Position numbers and translations under genes: made by a program. A model generated the notes under the pieces. That model searched no databases, was not told the DNA's origin, and saw only the letters and a list, made by a program, of their open reading frames with translations. A stretch of DNA of 64,000 nt, taken from NCBI RefSeq assembly GCF_003944765.1, contig NZ_RWIU01000001.1, positions 868,001-932,000 on the forward strand. The letters are read 5' to 3'. Each line of letters begins with the position of its first letter. Positions within the stretch are counted from its first letter, which is position 1. This DNA comes from Hymenobacter perfusus (lineage in GTDB: Bacteria; Bacteroidota; Bacteroidia; Cytophagales; Hymenobacteraceae). This document shows positions 1 to 7,987 of this stretch, piece after piece.

Positions 1-504
1 CAAACGAATACACCCGCTCCGGTGGAATACAGTGAGCGGGTGCCGGCGGAAGGCTCCGGGAAGCTGGCCCTCTACAATCGGGCACTAGACTGGGCACAGA
101 ACAAGTTTTCTTACGCGCCTAAATCAGGTTTGAAAGCGGTAGAATCCGCCGGCTCTATCCGTATTACGGGCACCGGCACCCTGAAGCAGCTTGATGCAAA
201 AGGCAAAGACCAGCCGGTGACCGTGCGTTTTGATTTCGTATTCCAGGCCAACGACAATGGCTACAACTACACCGTAGGCTCATTCCAGGTGGCTCCTGAT
301 CCTAAGCAACCCGACCAGTTGGTAGCCTTTGACGAGTACCGCCTGCAGCTGCAGGCGGAGCGGAACAACGAGAAAAGCCATAATGACCGCCGGGTTACAG
401 CCCAGGCCAACTCCATGGCCAGCGAGGCCGCTATGTCGTTTCGCTCTTACATGAACAGCCAGCCAGCGGAGGGCAACGTTGGTATAGCCGGCGGAGAAAA
501 CTAG
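1..504 (+). CDS. DUF4468-like protein, 5' end outside window
   Basis: The reading frame is open from the first base of the window, so the true start lies upstream; the GTG at 22 is only an internal codon. The visible 167 residues contain a Tyr-rich start (VEYSERV), a GKLALYNRALDWAQ helix and an SIRITGTGTL strand. This pattern is typical of the DUF4468 'TBP-like fold' domain of Bacteroidota, usually found in small exported proteins of unknown role. The C-terminal tail is Ser/Ala/Gly-rich and probably disordered. No signal peptide can be judged because the N-terminus is missing. A strong terminator follows directly. The family assignment is by pattern recognition only. Confidence 0.65.
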   Translation, partial: QTNTPAPVEYSERVPAEGSGKLALYNRALDWAQNKFSYAPKSGLKAVESAGSIRITGTGTLKQLDAKGKDQPVTVRFDFVFQANDNGYNYTVGSFQVAPDPKQPDQLVAFDEYRLQLQAERNNEKSHNDRRVTAQANSMASEAAMSFRSYMNSQPAEGNVGIAGGEN

Positions 505-530
505 CATTCATCCGCCTAGCCCCTGCTTTT

Positions 531-573
531 CGTCCCGACCGGCCGCATATGCGCGCCAGTCGGGACGTTTTTT
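531..573 (+). terminator. Rho-independent terminator of the DUF4468 gene
   Basis: A perfect 9-bp stem CGTCCCGAC/GTCGGGACG is followed by six T residues at 568-573. The T tract runs into the stop codon of the convergent acyltransferase gene (572-574), so the two 3' ends are packed together. Confidence 0.85.
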
Positions 574-2338
574 ATGCCGTCGGCAGCGGTTCATCGGGGT
601 AGCGGCTTAGCAGGTTATGGGTACGCGCCGGCAATTCGCGCGCGTCCAGCACCATAAAGCCATCGAGGCAGTTGCTGAATCGGGGGTCGAGGTTGAAGCC
701 GATAATACGGGCATTCTGCTTCAGATATTGCCGCAGCAGCACGGGCACCCCGCTCCCGCCCGGCTCCAGCCCGGCAATCAGCTTCTGCAAATCCTGCAGG
801 TCGTGGAGGCCCGCCTGGAGTACGTTGGCTTGGGTTGGGTGATCAAGCGGACGGTAGCGAAACTGCTTACGAGGACTTACCAGGGGTGCCAGTGCCGCAT
901 CGGAGAAATGGGCCCGCAGGTAGGCTACCATCACCGCTTTGGAAGCAGATGAAAACCGGTTGCTGATGCTTACCGGGCCGATAAGGTAACGGTACTCGGG
1001 GTGGCGGGCAATGTACTCGGCAATGCCTTTCCAGAGCAGGGCCAGCGGCTGCGGCTGCTTCTGGTACTCGGCCCGGATAAAGGAACGCCCTAGCTCAAGC
1101 GACTCGCGCAGCAGTGGAGCCAGCTCTTTTCTGATGCGGAACAAGGAGTGCAGATAGAAGCCCCGCTTGCCGAATTCGCGCAGGATGCTGCGGCCCCGCC
1201 CCACCCGGTACGCCCCCACCAGCTGCCTGGTGGCCCGATCATACAGAAACAGGTGGCGGTAGTATTCATCATACTGATCCAGGTCGGAGGCCCGCCCGGT
1301 CCCTTCTCCTTCGCGCCGAAACGTGAGTTCCCGAAGCCGACCAATTTCCTGCATCACATGCGGTATTTCGGCCTTTTTCGCCACGTACACCTCCCAGTTG
1401 CGGCACCGCAGCAGGCAGCGGCTGGGGCGGAGCCCGTCAATATCGGCTTCCAGCAGTTCCGCCGACAGCTCAGGAACTATAGCGGCAGGTGGCAAGGCCG
1501 GGAACAAGGTGCTGGCCGCCACTTCCCACGGAGAGCCCAGCGCATATACCCGGGCCCGCAGATAGGCCAGCCGGTCAGCAGCCGGCAGGCGGCCCAGCTC
1601 GGCAGCGGCCACGGGCTTTCCAATCCGGACGCGCACGGTATGGCCACGCTTATTGAGCAGTTCAGCCGGCAGGCGTGCCGTTCGCAACAGCGGGTGTACC
1701 AGCCCTAGCAAGTTGAACGAAGCACTGTTCTGGCCGCTTAGCCAGACCGGCAGGGCCGGTACCCGGGCCACTTCCAGCAGGCGGCCGGCCGTAGGATTCC
1801 AGTCAGGATCCAGCGCGGGCCGGAAAGGGGCCGACCGATGGGCTACTTCTCCCGCCGGAAACAGGCCCAGCGGCACATCGTTGTGCAGGTGGCGCAACAA
1901 CCGGCGCACTCCGGGCACATTCCGGCGGGCCTGGTTTTTTTCGGGACTGACGAGGGCCAGCTGGTTGGGCAGGTTAGCCAGCAGCGGGGCCAGCACATCG
2001 TTGGCTACCGCCACAAAATCGGGGCGAACCTCTCCCAGCACGTACAGCAGCACCAGGCCATCCAGCATGCCACAGGGATGATTAGCTACGGCCACGAAGG
2101 CACCCTGAACTGGTATCCGGCGCAGTTCAGCAGGGTCGTAGTCTATCGTAATGCGCAAGTCGTGCAGCAGTTGTCCGATGAACTCCCGGCCCGTCAGGTG
2201 CCGATTCCGTTCATATAGGTGCTGCAACTCCCGCAGCTGGGCCAGCCGCTGCCACAACGGCCGCAGCAAATCGGCGGAACGGCGCCCGAAGTCACCAGCA
2301 AATACCGAATGCGAATCAGATAGCAAATCCATAGACAT
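572..2338 (-). CDS. OlsF-like fused O-/N-acyltransferase (aminolipid synthesis)
   Basis: A protein of about 588 residues with two halves. The N-terminal half has a PlsC-type acyltransferase signature: NHPCGMLDG near residue 86 and a GLFPAGE block near 160. The C-terminal half (about 330-430) has the GNAT/hemolysin-type pattern REGEGTGRASDLDQYDEYY and VGAYRVGRG seen in OlsB N-acyltransferases. This order matches OlsF-type bifunctional enzymes, which N-acylate ornithine (or a similar amino acid) and then O-acylate the product to make ornithine-type membrane lipids. A longer reading from a TTG at 2380 exists, but the first ATG is at 2338 with another at 2332. The amino acid substrate cannot be read from sequence. 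Confidence 0.75.
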   Translation of the reverse strand: MSMDLLSDSHSVFAGDFGRRSADLLRPLWQRLAQLRELQHLYERNRHLTGREFIGQLLHDLRITIDYDPAELRRIPVQGAFVAVANHPCGMLDGLVLLYVLGEVRPDFVAVANDVLAPLLANLPNQLALVSPEKNQARRNVPGVRRLLRHLHNDVPLGLFPAGEVAHRSAPFRPALDPDWNPTAGRLLEVARVPALPVWLSGQNSASFNLLGLVHPLLRTARLPAELLNKRGHTVRVRIGKPVAAAELGRLPAADRLAYLRARVYALGSPWEVAASTLFPALPPAAIVPELSAELLEADIDGLRPSRCLLRCRNWEVYVAKKAEIPHVMQEIGRLRELTFRREGEGTGRASDLDQYDEYYRHLFLYDRATRQLVGAYRVGRGRSILREFGKRGFYLHSLFRIRKELAPLLRESLELGRSFIRAEYQKQPQPLALLWKGIAEYIARHPEYRYLIGPVSISNRFSSASKAVMVAYLRAHFSDAALAPLVSPRKQFRYRPLDHPTQANVLQAGLHDLQDLQKLIAGLEPGGSGVPVLLRQYLKQNARIIGFNLDPRFSNCLDGFMVLDARELPARTHNLLSRYPDEPLPTA

Positions 2339-2705
2339 CAGCCGCGGCCGGCCCAACAGGGGCCGCCTCTCCGATACCAAATTCCTAAATCCAGATTAGC
2401 ACCGGGTTACGGGCCGATTATGAAACTATTACCAATGGGCAATAACGCAAGAAGCCGCGTTGCAGCGCGGCTTCTCTGGGTCCTCAGCACATAGCTTCCT
2501 TTCTCACTTCACTCACTGCAAAACTACGGGGTTTTATCGGGCAGGGCTACCGCTATTAGACTAAGTAACAGAAAAATAAAGATGAGCGACGCATTTATAT
2601 CGGCGAAAGGAAATACCCGCCCTGCGGAGGTCAGCATCCCCTCTCAGAAACGTAACGAGCCCGGCCGCCTACGGCCGGGCTCGTTGAAGACCATAACAGG
2701 ATTAA
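2339..2705. other. Intergenic region with two hairpins
   Basis: No gene is supported here. It contains a 10-bp stem hairpin at 2450-2475 (AGAAGCCGCG/CGCGGCTTCT) and a 14-bp stem at 2654-2685 just after the nuclease gene. The second has only a weak T-rich tail on the minus strand and is the likely terminator of the nuclease transcript. The promoter of the acyltransferase should also lie here, but I see no convincing -7 box. Confidence 0.5.
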
Positions 2706-3593
2706 TCAGCTGGTTGGGCCGTTATCAACCCGTGCTTCAACCGTAGTCTGCACGGTTGATGATACAGCTGACAGGAGGTCGTAGCCCGTAGCGGCCTCAA
2801 TGGCATTTACCGTAGTCCGGTACGTACCCCAGGTAGTGCTCAGGGAGTTGTCATTGGGTGTATCGATGGCAATAACGCGGGTGCTGGTGGTTACCCGGGC
2901 CGCGTCGCCGGTACCCACGGGCAGCACCACAATTACCTTCCAGCAGCGGGCCGGCACCGTAATGCGGCCGGCATCAATGGTGGCGGCGTATCCATTGGAA
3001 CCGGTGCCTCCTTTGCCATAGCTGCCGCAGATAACATACAGCTCATTACCCGCATTCACGAGCGTACGGCAGTAGTTTTCCAGGTTGGCCCAGGTGCGCT
3101 GGTTGTTGTTGGGCGCCTGAGGCATCATATTGGTCATCAGAAAAGTAGCTGAATTGTCAGCTACCGAGCCCGTACGGTCGGCAGAAGGGCAGTTGTGGCC
3201 CCGGTCGAAGCCGGAACCGCTGTAGCTGCTGCTACCCGCACGGTACCATCCCGAAGGCAACGCGGCATCGGCGGCAAAATTATCCTGACGGGCGGTGCTG
3301 CCTAGCCAGGCGCTGCTCAGGTGCCAGCTAACCCAGTTCGGAATGCCCCGGTCGCGGTGATACGACATGGCAAACTGGGTTTTGCTCATCAGGTAGTTGG
3401 TGTAATTGCTGGTGCTGGTAGTAGCCCCGCTGGGGTTGCCCATTGCAAGGTTACTGTCGCGCGTGGCAGTAGCATCGGCACTTTGCGAGGAAGCACTGGG
3501 GCTGCCAGTGGGCACTACAGCATCTTTGGAACAGGAAACGGCGACGCTGGTAAGCAGGGCCAGGCTGAGGAAACGGATGATGGTACGTTGCAT
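2706..3593 (-). CDS. DNA/RNA non-specific endonuclease, lipoprotein
   Basis: A 295-residue NUC-family (Serratia/EndoG-type, beta-beta-alpha metal) nuclease. The N-terminus is a lipoprotein signal ending SVAVS|C with Cys21, so it should be anchored to the outer membrane or periplasmic face. A Ser/Thr-rich linker follows to about residue 65. The catalytic DRGH motif is at 130-133 (His133 the expected general base). The segment TNMMPQAPNNNQRTW near 150-165 supplies the expected metal-binding Asn. It probably degrades extracellular nucleic acid for nutrient or phosphate scavenging. It is a single gene with its own upstream region; the ATG at 3593 directly begins the signal peptide. Confidence 0.88.
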   Translation of the reverse strand: MQRTIIRFLSLALLTSVAVSCSKDAVVPTGSPSASSQSADATATRDSNLAMGNPSGATTSTSNYTNYLMSKTQFAMSYHRDRGIPNWVSWHLSSAWLGSTARQDNFAADAALPSGWYRAGSSSYSGSGFDRGHNCPSADRTGSVADNSATFLMTNMMPQAPNNNQRTWANLENYCRTLVNAGNELYVICGSYGKGGTGSNGYAATIDAGRITVPARCWKVIVVLPVGTGDAARVTTSTRVIAIDTPNDNSLSTTWGTYRTTVNAIEAATGYDLLSAVSSTVQTTVEARVDNGPTS

Positions 3594-3956
3594 GTAGAAG
3601 AAGGTGTGTTTGGTTGGTTAGAGAAGGTGCGAATACAGAAACAGGCCGCTTTCCAGCCGCAAAAATGGGGTTTCAATCCGGGCTGTACGTTACCGGAAGA
3701 TTATCATTTTCCGAAGTGGGAAAGTCCTGACAAAATGCGAGTTTCCTGAAAGTATTGCACCAGCTTCTTCTGAAAATGCCATAATTCTATAGCTGGGTTC
3801 TAACGTCCGCTACCTGCTCCTTTGCCCTTGCTTGCCGCAACGCCTGTGCAGAAGCCTGCACCCGTGCTTCAGGGCGCTCTGCTCTTCCTATCCAGGCCAG
3901 ATAACAGGCCCAGGCACCCATTTTATCTGCTCTGATTTTGCGTACCTCTTAAACAT
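3594..3956. other. Intergenic region upstream of the nuclease gene
   Basis: This non-coding stretch must hold the nuclease promoter (minus strand). I see no clear TAnnTTTG box. The plus-strand open frame at 3832-4023 runs through the terminator at 3957-3992 and is not credible. Nothing else recognised. Confidence 0.4.
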
Positions 3957-3992
3957 AAAAATCCCCGCTGACCTGCAACAGCGGGGATTTTT
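3957..3992. terminator. Bidirectional terminator
   Basis: A 14-bp stem AAAAATCCCCGCTG/CAGCGGGGATTTTT around an 8-nt loop has A and T tracts on its two sides, so it can act on either strand. It lies 57 bases beyond the stop of the T9SS protein gene, whose transcript it should end. Confidence 0.85.
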
Positions 3993-4049
3993 GTACAACA
4001 AACAATACGTGATAGTAGGGTAGATACGTATAGATAAAGGGCTTAGCGG

Positions 4050-6278
4050 TTATTGCTGGACCACCAGCCGTTGCGTACCAATGCGCTGACCGGCTTTGTC
4101 TAACAGATTTACCTGGTACAAGCCAGGCGCAAGGCTACCGGCCGACATAGAAGCCCGGGCACCACTTACCGTTTGCCGGCTTACTTCCTTGCCCAGTTGA
4201 TTGTAGACAGCAACCTGGTATTTAGCCCCAACCTGGCCAGGCACTTTCATGCGCACCTGCTCCGTGCTGGAAGCGGGGTTCGGATACAGTTCGAACACAA
4301 CCACTGGGGGCCGCAACGACACTGAAATAACGTTCGAATAGGTTTCCTGACCGTTCAGATCCACCTGCCGCAGACGGTAGTACAGATTCGGGGCGTTCAG
4401 CGAAATGCCATCATAGTCGCGGAACAGGTACTGGCGGGTAGTCGTGGAGTTACCGGCAGCATTCACCCGGCCCAGGTCCTGGAAATTTCCGCTGGCCGAC
4501 AAAGAGCGCTCCACAATGAAGTGGCTGCTATTGGCTTCCGCGCTGGTCTGCCAGCTTACGTCAATGGCACCGTCGCTGCTTACTGCTCTAAATGCAGTGA
4601 GAGTCACCGGAGAAGTTACCGGTGGTGTAATGGAAGAAGGGAAGCCCGAAGGGGTATCCTCGGCAAAGGCATAGTAGATACGCGTATCGGCCAGTGCAGC
4701 AATACCGTTGGTCAGCACTACTTCCACCCAATCAAAGTCACGCGTAGTCCGGAACGACAACTCCTGCTTGCCGTTTGCCAGCAACTCCAAGGTAACTAAC
4801 GACGGATCAGCAATGGTTTCTACCAGCTGCGAGCCATCGGTACCGGTGCCATTTGCAACCCCCGTGTAGGTTCTCACCTGAATGCGGGACAGTAGTTGAG
4901 CGTCAACTAGGCCGGTTCCCAGACCCAGTACTACCCCGGCGCGGTTGCCGGCTTTGGCCGGGCCGTTCAGCTGTAGTTTCAGCCGCGTGTTTCCTCCCAC
5001 GGCCAGCGTGGCATTATATGAAGCGTAATTGTTCGTGAGGTCCTCATCGGCAGCGAGCTCCGGATTGGAGATACCACAGTTGGCACACAGCAGGCTACCA
5101 TTTACCTGATGGCGGTTCGTAGGAGCAGCAAAGCTGGAAATACGCGCGGCCTGGTCGCGGAATACGCGGGGCTCCAGGCCGAAACCGTAGTACACCCGCA
5201 GGTTGTCCAAGACTCCCAGCAAGCTCACGCGCCGGATTTCAACACGGTCGAACGGCTTGGTTGTCGCCATTCGGATATGGTATTTGCCCCCAGGCAGCAC
5301 ACTCAGGCTCAGCAGGCCGGCACCCGTACCGGTTTCCTGCACGGTATTGCCCAAATAGGTAGTCAGGCGCAGACCCGACAACACGCTGGCATCGAGCAGG
5401 CCGCCGCTGCCCAGCACGAAACCGGCGTAGTAGCCGGCCGGGGCTGTGCCTTCCAGCTGCGTTTGCAGCGTGGTGGGGCAGCTCAGATCCAACAGCGCCC
5501 CCATGGTGGCGTAATTGGTCAGGTCCGTGTCCACAGCATTAACCGGGTTGTTCACGTTGGAATTTACGCAGACGGTAATTCCGTTATCCACTGCCTGAGT
5601 GCTGTAGTTGGCAACCGCAGGCGTTGCAAAACGCGACACGTAGCCTTTGGCCGTAGTAATCTGGTTGGAACCGATACCGTAGGCGTAATATACCTTCAGC
5701 TTATAGCCCAACGAAACCAGCGAGGCCGCTTCAATTTCGATCTGATCGAAGGGTAAGGCCGCTGTGAATTCCAACGGAGTAGGCCCGGTGGAGGAACCCA
5801 ACAGCACCGCCGCCAGATTCGCATCCACAGTTTTGGTTTCCTGGAGCTGGGAACTGCCACCGTTGCTGCTCAGGTACGTGCGGATTCTGATGAGGGAAGC
5901 GGCATTAACACCCAGCAGATTCAACAAGCCGCCATCACGCTCTACCATAATACCGGCCCGGTGCCCGGCTGGCACCAAACCATCCATATCCATGCGCAGC
6001 TTCAGGGTTTTAGTCACCAGCACACTCAGCGGCACATGCATGGTAGCAGCCGTCGTGAAATCGGCATCGGTGGCATACCCAGGGTTGCTTACCGACCCAA
6101 AGCAGGTGGTAATATTCAGAATCGTGTTGCAGTCGATGATGGGAGTAGCACCTGCATTCCCGGAATTAGAATAAATAGGTGGGGTGGTTCCCTGCCCGGA
6201 CGCCTGACTCAGGGCAAACAAGCTTGCGCAAAAGGTGGAAATCCAGCGCCGGGTGGCGGTTGTGTAGAACTGAACCAT
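4050..6278 (-). CDS. Secreted T9SS protein with three tandem ~150-residue repeats
   Basis: About 742 residues starting at the ATG at 6278; the frame is open to 6356, but the signal peptide (MVQFYTTATRR...ALSQASGQ) begins here. Three similar repeats follow, each with an [N/D]P..A.D.DLTN.A block, an R/Y-AG-V/F-LG-GLLD segment and a closing FD.VEI...VYYAYG strand set. A fibronectin-III-like domain comes next (VTLTAFRAV...YYRLRQVDLNGQETYSNVISV). The C-terminus is a type A T9SS sorting domain (FELYPNPAS...LAPGLYQVNLLDKAGQ). The repeats look like jelly-roll or beta-sandwich binding domains, but I do not recognise a named family. The product is likely displayed on the cell surface. Confidence 0.8.
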   Translation of the reverse strand: MVQFYTTATRRWISTFCASLFALSQASGQGTTPPIYSNSGNAGATPIIDCNTILNITTCFGSVSNPGYATDADFTTAATMHVPLSVLVTKTLKLRMDMDGLVPAGHRAGIMVERDGGLLNLLGVNAASLIRIRTYLSSNGGSSQLQETKTVDANLAAVLLGSSTGPTPLEFTAALPFDQIEIEAASLVSLGYKLKVYYAYGIGSNQITTAKGYVSRFATPAVANYSTQAVDNGITVCVNSNVNNPVNAVDTDLTNYATMGALLDLSCPTTLQTQLEGTAPAGYYAGFVLGSGGLLDASVLSGLRLTTYLGNTVQETGTGAGLLSLSVLPGGKYHIRMATTKPFDRVEIRRVSLLGVLDNLRVYYGFGLEPRVFRDQAARISSFAAPTNRHQVNGSLLCANCGISNPELAADEDLTNNYASYNATLAVGGNTRLKLQLNGPAKAGNRAGVVLGLGTGLVDAQLLSRIQVRTYTGVANGTGTDGSQLVETIADPSLVTLELLANGKQELSFRTTRDFDWVEVVLTNGIAALADTRIYYAFAEDTPSGFPSSITPPVTSPVTLTAFRAVSSDGAIDVSWQTSAEANSSHFIVERSLSASGNFQDLGRVNAAGNSTTTRQYLFRDYDGISLNAPNLYYRLRQVDLNGQETYSNVISVSLRPPVVVFELYPNPASSTEQVRMKVPGQVGAKYQVAVYNQLGKEVSRQTVSGARASMSAGSLAPGLYQVNLLDKAGQRIGTQRLVVQQ

Positions 6279-6597
6279 ATACAAGTGAAAATTTGGAGGA
6301 GGATGCGGCGTCAAATACCTGACAGCCAGCAGAGTAATTGGCAAGAAGGCTACCAATTTTCAGTTCTCACTTTAACTATTTGATTATCAATAAATTAAAT
6401 AATATTAGATTGTCATATATAGTTTCAATTCGGAACAATTATTCCTAAATAGAGAAACGTTAGTATCCCAGAAAAAACCCTCCTATACTCGCAGATTCGC
6501 CCACTTTCCCAAAAACAAAAACTACCGGGCAGTTTTACCGTCAACTGGTAGCCCGTTGTAGTGTATACCCGTCCTTTCCTTTTCTCTTTGCTGAGCT
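6279..6597. other. AT-rich divergent promoter region
   Basis: This 319-base gap separates the divergent T9SS gene and the sigma-54 response regulator. Bases 6365-6450 are strikingly AT-rich compared with the surroundings (a run rich in TTAAAT, AATATT and ATATAT), as expected of a promoter or regulatory region. I cannot fix a -7 box or a -24/-12 sigma-54 site with confidence. Confidence 0.45.
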
Positions 6598-7965
6598 ATG
6601 AGCATTGCATTACCCATTACCATCTTCATCGTGGAAGATAACGCTTGGTATGGCGAACTACTGGAATATAAACTTGCCCAGAACCCCGATTATACCATTC
6701 GTCGCTTCACTACTGCCCAATCCTGCCTGCAGCACCTGCACGAGAAGCCCGACATTATCACCCTGGATTACTCCCTGCCCGACGGCAAAGGCGACCAGGT
6801 GCTCCTCCAGATTCAGGAGCGCCTGCCGGAGGTAGCCGTTATTGTCATTTCGGGACAGGAGGATGTGCGCACGGCTATCGGCCTGCTTCGTCAGGGGGCT
6901 TTCGACTATCTGGTGAAAGATGAAGAAACTGCTGACCGCCTCTGGAATACAGTTGGCAACATTCGTAAGCAACTGGCTCTGCGCCAGGAGAACACCCGGT
7001 TAAAGGAGCAGATCGGGCAGAAATACGACCCCCAGCGCGCCATTCTGGGCAACAGCATCCAGATTCAGCAGCTGTACACCCTCATTGATAAAGCAGCCCG
7101 CACTAACATAACGGTTTCCATCAGCGGCGAAACCGGCACGGGCAAAGAACTAGTAGCTAAAGCCATTCATTTCCGCTCAGAGCGCCGTGAGGCTGCCTTT
7201 GTAGCCGTAAACGTGGCGGCTATTCCGCGGGAGCTGATTGAGAGCGAGCTGTTCGGCCATGAGAAAGGCTCTTTTACGGGGGCTGTGGGCCGCCGGATCG
7301 GCCGCTTTGAGGAAGCGCACAAGGGCACGCTGTTTCTGGACGAAATTTCGGAGCTGGACCTGGCGTTGCAGGCCAAACTGCTGCGGGTGCTGCAGGAACG
7401 GGAGGTGACCCGCGTGGGCGGCAACACCCGTATTCCGTTTGATGCCCGCCTGATGGTTGCCACGCACCGCGACCTGGGCCAGGAAGTCAAAGAAGGCCGA
7501 TTCCGGGAAGATTTGTACTACCGTCTGCTGGGGCTGCCCATTTTGCTGCCCCCCCTGCGTGAGCGGGGCCAAGACGTGCTGCTGCTGGCCGACGCATTTC
7601 TGCAGGAGTTCTGCACCCAGAACAGCATGGTGACATGTGCCCTCTCCGACGCGGCCCGGCAGAAGCTACTGCACTACGCCTTTCCCGGCAACGTGCGGGA
7701 GCTGAAAGCCGTGGTGGAGCTGGCCGCCGTGCTGGCCGAAAACGACCAGATTCAGCCCCAAGACCTGCCGTTGCGCCACCCGCAGGGCACGCAGCCGGAT
7801 ACTGCCGTGGTGGGCAATGAGTCGTTGCGCACCCAGATGTCCACCATTGTGCAGCGCTATCTGGATGCTCACAACGGAAATATTCTGCAGGTAGCCGCCA
7901 AACTGCAAATCGGGAAGTCAACTATTTACCGTATGGTTCAGAACAACGAAGTCCGGATTCGTTGA
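6598..7965 (+). CDS. Sigma-54-dependent response regulator (NtrC family)
   Basis: A 455-residue three-domain activator. The receiver (about 5-125) has phospho-acceptor Asp57 in TLDYSLPDG and a conserved Lys in DYLVKDE. The AAA+ central domain (about 145-375) has Walker A GETGTGKE at 177-184, the sigma-54 contact loop as GSFTGA, and Walker B GTLFLDEI. A Fis-type helix-turn-helix closes the protein (NGNILQVAAKLQIGKSTIYR). It should activate sigma-54 promoters when phosphorylated. The hybrid kinase gene starts 22 bases downstream, so the two very likely form an operon and a phosphorelay. The target genes are unknown. Confidence 0.92.
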   Translation: MSIALPITIFIVEDNAWYGELLEYKLAQNPDYTIRRFTTAQSCLQHLHEKPDIITLDYSLPDGKGDQVLLQIQERLPEVAVIVISGQEDVRTAIGLLRQGAFDYLVKDEETADRLWNTVGNIRKQLALRQENTRLKEQIGQKYDPQRAILGNSIQIQQLYTLIDKAARTNITVSISGETGTGKELVAKAIHFRSERREAAFVAVNVAAIPRELIESELFGHEKGSFTGAVGRRIGRFEEAHKGTLFLDEISELDLALQAKLLRVLQEREVTRVGGNTRIPFDARLMVATHRDLGQEVKEGRFREDLYYRLLGLPILLPPLRERGQDVLLLADAFLQEFCTQNSMVTCALSDAARQKLLHYAFPGNVRELKAVVELAAVLAENDQIQPQDLPLRHPQGTQPDTAVVGNESLRTQMSTIVQRYLDAHNGNILQVAAKLQIGKSTIYRMVQNNEVRIR

Positions 7966-7987
7966 TTCAGGTTCTTTTCCATAGGCT

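Noticed and set aside
3832..4023. Short plus-strand frame next to the T9SS gene
   Set aside because: It runs through a strong bidirectional terminator and has no family resemblance.
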